NCBI GenBank assembly: GCA_937944035.1
Contig: CALDZQ010000311.1
Span: 1-5,746 of the forward strand
Direction: 5' to 3'
Origin: an uncultured Neomegalonema sp.
Lineage (GTDB): Bacteria; Pseudomonadota; Alphaproteobacteria; Rhodobacterales; Rhodobacteraceae
DNA length: 5,746 bases
Positions 1-4,974 of this stretch are shown in pieces (position 1 is the first letter of the stretch; each line of letters begins with the position of its first letter). The translations under genes were made by a program, and so were the position numbers. The notes under the pieces were generated by a model. The model worked only from the letters and a program-made list of their open reading frames with translations, searched no databases and was not told the origin of the DNA.

Positions 1-320
1 ACGCTGAAATCCTTGCCCGGTCCGGCCCAGCGCGCGGAGAATATCCCCGGTGCGCCGTGCAGCGCGTCCACCGCGATGCCTGAATCATCTGCCAGTGCGG
101 GCTTGCCGGAGGCGGTGGCGGCGGCGATGGCCTTGATGCGGGCGTTCTCGATAAAGGTCGTGCCGTCCTCGACAGGCTCAGCCAGACCCAGTGACCCTGC
201 GGACTCCACCGCAAACCCGAACGGCGCAACCAACACCTCAATCTCCCGCACCTTCCCCGCGTTATGGGTGGCAAGAACGAGCGTGGGCGCGGTTGCGGGG
301 TCGAGTTGGCGGCGGGTCAT
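1..320 (-). CDS. rdgB: RdgB/HAM1 family non-canonical purine NTP pyrophosphatase, N-terminal half (cut by window edge)
   Basis: Hydrolyses dITP, XTP and ITP to the monophosphates plus pyrophosphate, cleaning the nucleotide pool of deaminated purines in the cytoplasm. About 106 residues are visible of a family length near 200; the rest lies beyond position 1. Family hallmarks read directly from the complement: [12 protein letters not shown] (residues 16-27, nucleotide/phosphate contact), FIENARIKA (56-64, with the metal-binding Glu), PALADDSG (74-81, the conserved acidic pair) and [12 protein letters not shown] (89-100). The ATG at 320-318 shares four bases (ATGA) with the stop of the upstream gene, so translation is probably coupled; upstream there is only a weak purine stretch (GAAAGAACGA). 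It is the third gene of a leftward operon after rph and the unknown gene. Family assignment is secure; the C-terminal half is unseen. Confidence 0.96.
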   Translation of the reverse strand, partial: MTRRQLDPATAPTLVLATHNAGKVREIEVLVAPFGFAVESAGSLGLAEPVEDGTTFIENARIKAIAAATASGKPALADDSGIAVDALHGAPGIFSARWAGPGKDFS

Positions 321-967
321 TGTGTCGTTCTTTCAATTGCCCTGATACGGTTTATGGCTTTGACACGGGCGTTATTAAGATTTTTGAGTCTGCCTGTGAC
401 CAACAAAAGAGGTTCCTTCTCCGGCTCGTCTAAATACTGCCAGATGTCGTGTCGGTAATCGTTTGGCTTTTCTACTGCTTGGCCGTTTGGTGAGAAACTA
501 TACTTGAACCAGGCATGATAACGAAGATGCGCTGCCAATGGCCCGTTTTTATCAGTCAATGCGGCAAGCGGTTCTGCAATCATCACAAGATTTGCAAGAT
601 GCGTATATGTATCGGGGTTTTGTGAGTCCGCCCAAACATGAGCAAAAAGCCAACCTTTCGGACGTACCGATTTAGTCCACCCGTGCGACCAAAGGAGCGC
701 CCAGCGTGGCGTCGTGTTGTCGTCTAGAACAACTTCCTGATTAAGTTCACCTTTAGGAAAAGTAATTGTCTGTCCTCGAAAATTTCCCGAGACTTTGTGT
801 TTTTGTAATAACTCTCTATTGCCCCTGATTGCAGGGAACAAAGCTCCGTCGAATGCTTCGACCACATGCTTGTTAGGCAAGTAGAGATGTTGAGCAGCGA
901 TCTCTATCAGATCTTTGGAATCTTTTTCAAGATTCGCTGCCCCGACCTCCAGCCCGTTTGATTTCAT
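317..967 (-). CDS. Unknown 216-residue protein inserted between rph and rdgB
   Basis: I do not recognise this protein. It is soluble-looking: no signal peptide and no clear membrane segment. The N-terminal third is helical and Lys/Glu-rich. A conserved-looking core follows: [11 protein letters not shown] (87-97), GWLFAHVW (105-112), [10 protein letters not shown] (121-130), LTDK (137-140), LRYHAWFKY (148-156). The C-terminus is basic ([20 protein letters not shown], 190-209). The H110 / N126 / H151 spacing loosely recalls an HNH-type nuclease, but no zinc cysteines are present and the spacing is not standard, so this is only a guess. The ATG overlaps the rph stop by ATGA and its own TGA overlaps the rdgB ATG in the same way. 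A purine-rich GGGACGGGG lies just upstream of the start. Base composition differs from its neighbours: sampled 60-base stretches count 40-45% G+C (361-420, 541-600, 781-840) against 77% in one rph stretch (1261-1320). It is intact, so it is probably expressed and was probably acquired by transfer. Confidence 0.85.
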   Translation of the reverse strand: MKSNGLEVGAANLEKDSKDLIEIAAQHLYLPNKHVVEAFDGALFPAIRGNRELLQKHKVSGNFRGQTITFPKGELNQEVVLDDNTTPRWALLWSHGWTKSVRPKGWLFAHVWADSQNPDTYTHLANLVMIAEPLAALTDKNGPLAAHLRYHAWFKYSFSPNGQAVEKPNDYRHDIWQYLDEPEKEPLLLVTGRLKNLNNARVKAINRIRAIERTTQ

Positions 968-1683
968 GTCCCCGTCCCGATCGCCTCTTTTTGCTTGAGG
1001 ATCAGCTCGTTGATGCCCTTTTCGGCGAGGCGCATCAGTTCGTCGAACTGGTCGCGTTGGAAAACCTCGCCCTCGGCGCTGGCTTGCACTTCGACGAGGC
1101 CGCCGCTTTCCGTCATCACAAAGTTGCCATCCGCGCCCGCGACCGAGTCTTCAGGGTAGTCCAGATCAAGCACGGGACGGCCCGCATAGACACCGCAGGA
1201 GATTGCGGCGACGTGTTCTTTGATCGGCCATTGCGGGATGTCGCCGGTGCGCTTGAGCGCGGCGCAGGCGCGCCACAGGGCAACGAAACCGCCCGTGATC
1301 GCCGCTGTGCGGGTTCCGCCGTCGGCTTGGATCACGTCGCAGTCGATGGTGATTTGCCGCTCGCCCAGCGCGTGCAGGTCGATGCAGGCGCGCAAGGATC
1401 GCCCGATCAGGCGCTGAATTTCCTGCGTGCGCCCGCTTTGGCCGTTCTTGGCCTCGCGGCGCATTCTTGTGTTGGTCGCACGGGGCAGCATCCCGTATTC
1501 GGCTGTGACCCAGCCCTTGCCCGTGCCGCGCAGCCACGGTGGCGGGCGGTCTTCGATGCTGGCGGTGCAGAGCACATGCGTGTCGCCGAACTTCGCAAAG
1601 CACGAGCCTTCCGCGTGTTTGGTGCAGTCGGCTTGCAGGGAAACGGTGCGCAATTCGTCTAGCGCGCGGCCTGATGGGCGCAT
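964..1683 (-). CDS. rph: Ribonuclease PH (tRNA 3'-end phosphorolytic exoribonuclease)
   Basis: Phosphorolytic 3'->5' exoribonuclease that trims tRNA precursors and releases nucleoside diphosphates; it acts as a hexamer of dimers in the cytoplasm. The 239-residue length matches the family (about 238). Visible motifs: [12 protein letters not shown] (34-45), [19 protein letters not shown] (55-73, arginines of the dimer contact), [16 protein letters not shown] (84-99), [15 protein letters not shown] (113-127, the GGTRT phosphate-binding loop with R126), LDLDYPEDS followed by AGAD (172-185, the catalytic aspartates D179 and D185), and [12 protein letters not shown] (198-208). The start ATG at 1683-1681 is preceded by AGGAG at 7 bases. 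It heads the leftward operon and is divergent from hrcA. Its TGA overlaps the ATG of the next gene. Assignment is secure. Confidence 0.98.
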   Translation of the reverse strand: MRPSGRALDELRTVSLQADCTKHAEGSCFAKFGDTHVLCTASIEDRPPPWLRGTGKGWVTAEYGMLPRATNTRMRREAKNGQSGRTQEIQRLIGRSLRACIDLHALGERQITIDCDVIQADGGTRTAAITGGFVALWRACAALKRTGDIPQWPIKEHVAAISCGVYAGRPVLDLDYPEDSVAGADGNFVMTESGGLVEVQASAEGEVFQRDQFDELMRLAEKGINELILKQKEAIGTGT

Positions 1684-1690
1684 GTGGCAG

Positions 1691-1695
1691 CTCCT
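1691..1695 (-). promoter_or_regulatory. Shine-Dalgarno of rph
   Basis: AGGAG on the minus strand, 7 bases before the rph ATG. It supports the start at 1683. Three of its bases lie in the arm of the inverted repeat at 1693-1716, so it could be partly hidden in the mRNA. Confidence 0.85.
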
Positions 1696-1716
1696 GTAAC
1701 AGTGTACGGTTGCAGG
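1693..1716. repeat. Imperfect inverted repeat over the rph leader (hairpin or operator)
   Basis: Arms CCTGTAAC (1693-1700) and GTTGCAGG (1709-1716) with an 8-base spacer; 7 of 8 positions pair perfectly. In a plus-strand RNA the odd position is a G-U wobble. In the rph mRNA it is a C-A mismatch inside the stem. The arm nearer rph contains AGG of its Shine-Dalgarno. A second short repeat, GTAAC (1696-1700) and GTTAC (1716-1720), partly overlaps. It could be an RNA hairpin limiting rph translation or a DNA operator between the divergent genes. I see no convincing rph promoter in the same stretch. Confidence 0.4.
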
Positions 1717-1769
1717 TTACGTAGCCCGTCGCCGCGCGGTCGTCCAGAGGCGGCGATTGTGACGTGTGA

Positions 1770-1798
1770 CTTGCCTCTTGGCGTCGGGAGGCTTACCT
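1770..1798 (+). promoter_or_regulatory. Possible weak hrcA promoter
   Basis: CTTG at 1770-1773, then 18 bases, then CTTACCT at 1792-1798. This partly resembles the alphaproteobacterial housekeeping pattern CTTGAC - about 17 - CTATAT. If used, transcription would begin almost on the hrcA ATG (1806), giving a leaderless mRNA and leaving the hairpin at 1783-1803 untranscribed. The -10 match is poor, so this is a weak call. No clear RpoH-type promoter was found elsewhere in the 122-bp region. Confidence 0.25.
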
Positions 1799-1803
1799 CC
1801 GAC
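1783..1803 (+). promoter_or_regulatory. Hairpin sequestering the hrcA Shine-Dalgarno-like GGGAGG
   Basis: Left arm GTCGGGAGG (1783-1791), tetraloop CTTA (1792-1795), right arm CCTCCGAC (1796-1803). Eight base pairs form, with a single bulged G at 1786. The left arm holds GGGAGG (1786-1791), the only strong Shine-Dalgarno-like motif before the hrcA ATG, although it sits 14 bases upstream, further than usual. The hairpin ends two bases before the start codon. In a heat-shock regulator leader this geometry suggests a temperature-sensitive or protein-controlled translation switch. That role is inferred; the pairing itself is visible. Confidence 0.5.
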
Positions 1804-1805
1804 CT

Positions 1806-2894
1806 ATGTCATCAACCGCAGCAACCATTGCCAGCCTCGACAGCCGCAGCCGTGAGATATTCCGGCGGCTGGTCGAGACGTTCCTGGAGCAGGGCGATCC
1901 CGTCGGCTCGCGGACGCTGTCAAAGCAGATGGATGATCCGTTATCCCCCGCCTCGATCCGCAATGTGATGCAGGATTTGGAGTCGATGGGGCTGATTTCG
2001 GCACCCCATACCAGCGCGGGGCGCATCCCGACGCAGCACGGGTTGCGGCTGTTCCTCGACGGGTTTTTGCAGATCGGCGACATCGCCGCGCAGGAGCGTC
2101 AGGCGATTGAGGCGGCGCTGCGGGACGAGGATCGCAGCATCGAGCATCTGCTGGACGAGGCCAGCACGGCGCTGTCCGGTCTTTCCCAATGCGCCAGCCT
2201 TGTTATTGCGCCCACGCAGGACGCGCCGATTGACCATATCGAAGTGGCGCCGCTCAATGACGGGCGGGCGATGGCGATTATCGTGACCGCCGATGGCAAT
2301 GTCGAGAACCGCCTGTTCCAACTGCCCCCCGGCATGACGCCCTCGGCGATGACCACGGCGACCAATTTTCTGAACGCGCATCTGCGGGGCAAGACGCTCA
2401 GCGAATCGAAAAATGCGATTGCGCGGACGATTGAGCAAAGCCGTGCCGAACTGGATACCGCCGCGCAAGCGCTGGTCGAGAGCGGTGTGGCCGAATGGGG
2501 CGGGGGTGACAGGAGCGGCACGGGGAACCTGATCGTGCGCGGCCTGTCGAATCTGCTGAGCGATTCCGGTACGCTGAACGAAATTGAAAGTGTACGGATG
2601 CTATTCGACGATCTGGAGCGTAAGCGTGATCTTGCGCAGTTGCTGGAACTGGCGGAAGACGGTGAAGGGGTGCGGGTGTTTATCGGTGCGGAAAGCAAAT
2701 TATTCTCGCATTCGGGTTCCGCCCTTGTCATATCGCCTTATATGGATGAAAGCCGTCGGATCGTGGGAGCTTTGGGTGTGATCGGACCGACGCGGCTAAA
2801 CTACGCGCGGATCATGCCGATGGTCGATTTTACGGCGAAGATGGTGGGCAAGCTGGTAAGTGGTAGCCCCGCCAAGCGAAACATTAAAGGATAG
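1806..2894 (+). CDS. hrcA: Heat-inducible transcription repressor HrcA
   Basis: Repressor of class I heat-shock genes (typically groESL and sometimes dnaK) that binds the CIRCE operator and depends on GroEL for folding. At 362 residues it is of usual family length. The N-terminal winged helix-turn-helix covers about residues 10-85: SREIFRRLVETFLEQGDPVGSRTLS (15-39), LSPASIRNVMQDLESMGL (46-63) and PHTSAGRIPTQHGLRLFLDG (67-86), all family signatures. The central and C-terminal dimerisation/GAF-like part ends with the hallmark GPTRLNYARIMPMVDF (327-342). The ATG at 1806 is chosen because the helix-turn-helix follows at the expected distance. It is divergent from rph and followed by grpE after 9 bp, so the two are probably cotranscribed. 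No CIRCE (TTAGCACTC-N9-GAGTGCTAA) is seen upstream, so autorepression by the standard operator is not supported here. Assignment is secure. Confidence 0.98.
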   Translation: MSSTAATIASLDSRSREIFRRLVETFLEQGDPVGSRTLSKQMDDPLSPASIRNVMQDLESMGLISAPHTSAGRIPTQHGLRLFLDGFLQIGDIAAQERQAIEAALRDEDRSIEHLLDEASTALSGLSQCASLVIAPTQDAPIDHIEVAPLNDGRAMAIIVTADGNVENRLFQLPPGMTPSAMTTATNFLNAHLRGKTLSESKNAIARTIEQSRAELDTAAQALVESGVAEWGGGDRSGTGNLIVRGLSNLLSDSGTLNEIESVRMLFDDLERKRDLAQLLELAEDGEGVRVFIGAESKLFSHSGSALVISPYMDESRRIVGALGVIGPTRLNYARIMPMVDFTAKMVGKLVSGSPAKRNIKG

Positions 2895-2895
2895 G
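2886..2895 (+). promoter_or_regulatory. Ribosome binding region of grpE
   Basis: The purine-rich AAAGGATAGG spans the hrcA stop codon. Its distal AGG lies 8 bases before ATG 2904. The earlier GTG at 2895 directly abuts the hrcA stop and would leave only 3 bases after AAAGGA, so ATG 2904 is preferred. Confidence 0.6.
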
Positions 2896-2903
2896 TGCGG
2901 CTT

Positions 2904-3542
2904 ATGTCAGGCACGGCTCAAAACCCGGATCAGGAAAATAGTCCCGAAGAGGCGCAGCTTGAAGATGCTGCGCAGGAAAGTGGCGTTGCCGCCGATGGCG
3001 TGCCGCCTGTTGTTGATGCCTATGAAGTGATGCAGATTCGTCTTGCGGACCTTGAAGCCGAGTTGGAACAGGCGAAAGACCGTCAGCTGCGGGCATTGGC
3101 GGAGGCCGAGAATACGCGGCGGCGGGGTCAGAAAGACCGTGATGACGCGCAGCGTTACGGCGGTGTGAAGCTGGCGCGCGATATTCTGCCCGTGCTCGAC
3201 AATCTGCAACGGGCCATCCGCTCTGTCTCCAGCGAGCAGCGGGAGTTGGCTGCCGACGTGATGGCGGGTGTCGAGCTGACCGAGCGCGAGTTGATCGGGG
3301 CGCTTGAGAAGAACAATATCATGCGCATCAATCCTGAGATCGGCGATAAATTCGATGCCAACCAGCATCAGGCGATGTTTGAAGCCCCCGTGCCCGGTGC
3401 GGAAAAAGGGACGATCATCGAGGTTATTCAAGAGGGTTTTGTCTGCCATGACCGCCTGATCCGCGCGGCGACTGTGGGTGTTGCGCGGGCGGTGGTCGCT
3501 GCCCCCGCCGGTGACGCATCCGAGCCGGAAGCTGAAAGCTGA
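2904..3542 (+). CDS. grpE: GrpE, nucleotide exchange factor of DnaK
   Basis: Releases ADP from DnaK so that the chaperone can cycle; it works as a cytoplasmic homodimer and as a thermosensor. The protein has 212 residues from ATG 2904 (215 from GTG 2895). Domains in order: an acidic disordered head (1-38, rich in Glu, Asp and Gln); a long coiled-coil helix (about 40-105) containing LADLEAELEQAKDRQLRALA (47-66) and NTRRRGQKDR (70-79); a four-helix part with LARDILPVLDNLQRAI (90-105) and LEKNNIM (134-140); and the C-terminal beta domain with GDKFDANQHQAMFE (147-160) and EGFVCHDRLIRAATVGVAR (177-195), the family signature that contacts DnaK. The last 15 or so residues are an Ala/Glu/Pro tail. 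It sits 9 bp after hrcA in the same transcription unit; dnaK and dnaJ are not in the window. Assignment is secure. Confidence 0.98.
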   Translation: MSGTAQNPDQENSPEEAQLEDAAQESGVAADGVPPVVDAYEVMQIRLADLEAELEQAKDRQLRALAEAENTRRRGQKDRDDAQRYGGVKLARDILPVLDNLQRAIRSVSSEQRELAADVMAGVELTERELIGALEKNNIMRINPEIGDKFDANQHQAMFEAPVPGAEKGTIIEVIQEGFVCHDRLIRAATVGVARAVVAAPAGDASEPEAES

Positions 3543-3556
3543 GCGCCACTGACCAT

Positions 3557-3576
3557 CGCCGCAGCCGTTTGCGGCG
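3557..3576 (+). other. Strong GC hairpin after grpE, overlapping the start of the ATPase gene
   Basis: Perfect 7-bp stem CGCCGCA (3557-3563) and TGCGGCG (3570-3576), six of the pairs G-C, with a 6-base loop GCCGTT. It begins 14 bases after the grpE stop. No T-run follows, so it is not a standard intrinsic terminator. It could protect the hrcA-grpE 3' end or reduce expression of the following gene, because TTG 3569 spans the loop/stem junction and GTG 3578 sits one base beyond it. Confidence 0.55.
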
Positions 3577-4684
3577 TGTGGAGATCGGGGGGTATCGCTC
3601 GATCTGTTCCCTGACCCTTGAACTCGGTGATCTCACCGTGGTTACGGGCGGGAATGGTGCGGGAAAAACCAATCTTTACCGCTCGCTGGCGCTGGTTCAT
3701 GCCGCCGCGACCGGGACGCTGGCTCAAGCGATTGCCGAAGAGGGGGGGATGCGGTCGGTTTTATGGGCCGGGTCCGACCGTGTCGAGGCATCGCGTGAGA
3801 TCACGCTGACCGCCGATCTGGACGAATTACGCTACGCGCTGCGCCTTGGTGTTCCGGGGCCGAAAGATCCCGCGCTGGCGCTGGACCCGATGGTGCGCGA
3901 GGAGTCGGTGGCGGCACGGTTGGGCGATCGCGCCCCGCTGATGATGCATCGCAAAGGCCCGAATATCACCGCGCGCGGGCCGGACGGGAAGTGGCAGCCG
4001 TATCCGAATATCCTGCTGATGGCCGAAACCGCGTTGTCGCGGCTGCGCGATCCCAGACAATTCCCGGAACTGGACGCTCTGCAACAGCGGTTCGCGGCGT
4101 GGCGGTTCCATCACAGCTTTCGCACCGACGAGGATTCGCCCCTGCGCTGGCCACAGGTTGCCGTCTGCTCGCCGATGCTGGAGTCGGACGGGCGCAATCT
4201 GGCGGCAACGCTGGCCACGGCCCTTCATCTGGGTGATACGGCCACAGCGACACGCCCGGATATTGCGCGGGCGATTGATTCCGCCTTCCCCGGTGCGCGG
4301 CTCGATTTTGTTGAAGCTGCCGGACGCTACGCGGTTGCGCTGCATATGCCGGGGTTCAAGCGGGCGTTTTCGGCACATGAGATGTCAGACGGCACGTTGC
4401 GTTATCTGTGTCTGACGGCCGCGCTGTGCTCGTATCGCCCGCCGCCTTTCATCGCACTGAACGAGCCGGAGGCAAGCCTGCATTCGGATCTGATCGAGCC
4501 GTTGGCTGATATGATCCTGCGGGCGACGCGTTTCACGCAGATTGTTGTTGTGACACATTCGATGCGGTTGGCGGATTTGCTCGAAAGCCGTGGCCGCGCC
4601 AAGCGCATCGCTCTGGAGAAGTCAGGCGGCGCAACTGCGTCATCTGTGTACGGAAGTAATAACGCCGCAGAAATGAGTGGATAA
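3569..4684 (+). CDS. RecF-like AAA family ATPase (COG4637-type), function unknown
   Basis: ABC/RecF-type ATPase of the 'predicted ATPase' group with N- and C-terminal halves of one nucleotide-binding head and no long coiled coil. Visible from TTG 3569 (371 residues): VEIGGYRSI (4-12, typical N-terminal strand), Walker A GGNGAGKT (27-34), signature-like MSDGTLRYL (272-280), Walker B region PPFIALNEPEASLH (292-305, Asn298-Glu299 where Asp-Glu is usual) and the switch strand IVVVTHS (325-331). I recall the LNEPE wording in relatives, so the Asn may be a subfamily trait. The middle (about 60-265) is the variable lid. The start is unclear: the frame is open from 3536, no ATG or Shine-Dalgarno is seen, and candidates are CTG 3539 (overlapping the grpE stop), TTG 3569 and GTG 3578. 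Downstream of grpE by 26 bp, it may be cotranscribed, but no heat-shock role is established. Confidence 0.88.
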   Translation: MRRVEIGGYRSICSLTLELGDLTVVTGGNGAGKTNLYRSLALVHAAATGTLAQAIAEEGGMRSVLWAGSDRVEASREITLTADLDELRYALRLGVPGPKDPALALDPMVREESVAARLGDRAPLMMHRKGPNITARGPDGKWQPYPNILLMAETALSRLRDPRQFPELDALQQRFAAWRFHHSFRTDEDSPLRWPQVAVCSPMLESDGRNLAATLATALHLGDTATATRPDIARAIDSAFPGARLDFVEAAGRYAVALHMPGFKRAFSAHEMSDGTLRYLCLTAALCSYRPPPFIALNEPEASLHSDLIEPLADMILRATRFTQIVVVTHSMRLADLLESRGRAKRIALEKSGGATASSVYGSNNAAEMSG

Positions 4685-4842
4685 TTACAAAGTCCGCTAC
4701 TTTTTTCTGACCGGGAAGTCCCCGATCAACCCAACCCCGTCATAAGCCAAATGTTGCTGCCCGTCAGTGTCGGTAACTTAATGCTTTGATAGGGGGTATT
4801 GGTTTGCAAGTATCATAAAATTACAATCGGGATCATGAATCT

Positions 4843-4876
4843 GTCGTTACGTTAACGATTTTAATTTGTTTTTTTT
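4843..4876 (+). terminator. Candidate intrinsic terminator after the ATPase gene
   Basis: Short stem TCGTTA (4844-4849), loop CGT, TAACGA (4853-4858), with a possible extra G-U pair outside, followed by TTTTAATTTG and a run of eight Ts (4869-4876). The stem is short and has only two G-C pairs, so termination may be weak. It lies about 160 bases after the ATPase stop and would separate that unit from the PilZ gene. Confidence 0.35.
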
Positions 4877-4887
4877 AAATCGATATG

Positions 4888-4899
4888 AACTTATAAGTT
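4888..4899 (+). promoter_or_regulatory. Perfect 12-bp palindrome covering a -10 box upstream of the PilZ gene
   Basis: AACTTATAAGTT is fully self-complementary. Inside it is TATAAG (4892-4897), five of six matches to TATAAT, preceded by an A/T-rich stretch but no good -35 box. It runs directly into a second palindrome, GTTAAC (4897-4902). If this is the promoter, the start point would be near 4904, leaving a leader of about 70 bases. A palindrome on the -10 would fit an operator for a dimeric repressor, or a promoter that needs an activator. The regulator is unknown. Confidence 0.4.
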
Positions 4900-4964
4900 A
4901 ACGTTTTTGAAATCCCTGAGTCCGGCTCGGTTTGTGCAGGCAGGCTCAGTGAAGAATAAATTTG

Positions 4965-4970
4965 ACGGGG
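4965..4970 (+). promoter_or_regulatory. Ribosome binding site of the PilZ gene
   Basis: The purine-rich ACGGGG lies 4 bases before ATG 4975 and 7 before the adjacent ATG 4978. The spacing slightly favours the second ATG; either gives the same protein apart from one Met. Confidence 0.5.
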
Positions 4971-4974
4971 CGAT

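Larger units (their letters stand above)
4685..4974. other. 290-bp intergenic region, partly very AT-rich
   Basis: Non-coding in both directions: I see no RNA gene and no open frame of note. 4685-4800 is ordinary sequence with little structure apart from a very weak AAAGT/ACTTT pairing before six Ts (4689-4706). 4801-4920 is strikingly AT-rich for this genome and holds the terminator-like hairpin, the palindrome and the -10 box listed separately. GTTAACG followed by a T-rich stretch occurs twice (4851-4862 and 4897-4908, 11 of 12 identical, 46 bases apart), and a third GTTAAC lies at 4992-4997 inside the next gene. A second possible promoter is TTGGTT (4799-4804), 17 bases, TACAAT (4822-4827). 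A GG-N10-GC pair (4924-4937) weakly recalls a sigma-54 site. These last items are suggestive only. Confidence 0.6.

Noticed and set aside
958..1662. Long open frame on the plus strand opposite rph
   Set aside because: Antisense shadow of rph: the minus-strand frame carries every RNase PH motif, while this one has biased, GC-driven composition and no recognisable domain.
1941..2731. Open frames on the minus strand inside hrcA
   Set aside because: Composition typical of antisense shadows (Arg/Ser/His-rich); the plus strand encodes a complete HrcA.
2907..3449. 180-codon minus-strand frame inside grpE
   Set aside because: Shadow of the GrpE coding sequence; no family motif, no ribosome binding site.
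3557..3576. Rho-independent terminator of hrcA-grpE
   Set aside because: The stem is strong but no T tract follows (TGTGGAGATC), and the ATPase frame continues through it.
3827..4378. Minus-strand frame inside the ATPase gene
   Set aside because: Arg-rich shadow; the plus-strand protein has Walker A, signature and Walker B motifs.
4712..4724. CGGG/CCCG hairpin after the ATPase gene as terminator
   Set aside because: Only 4 bp, no T-run follows.
4851..4902. CtrA binding site
   Set aside because: TTAAC half-sites occur, but the TTAA-N7-TTAAC spacing is not found; the nearest pair (4852-4864) is separated by 5 bases. Kept only as a remark.
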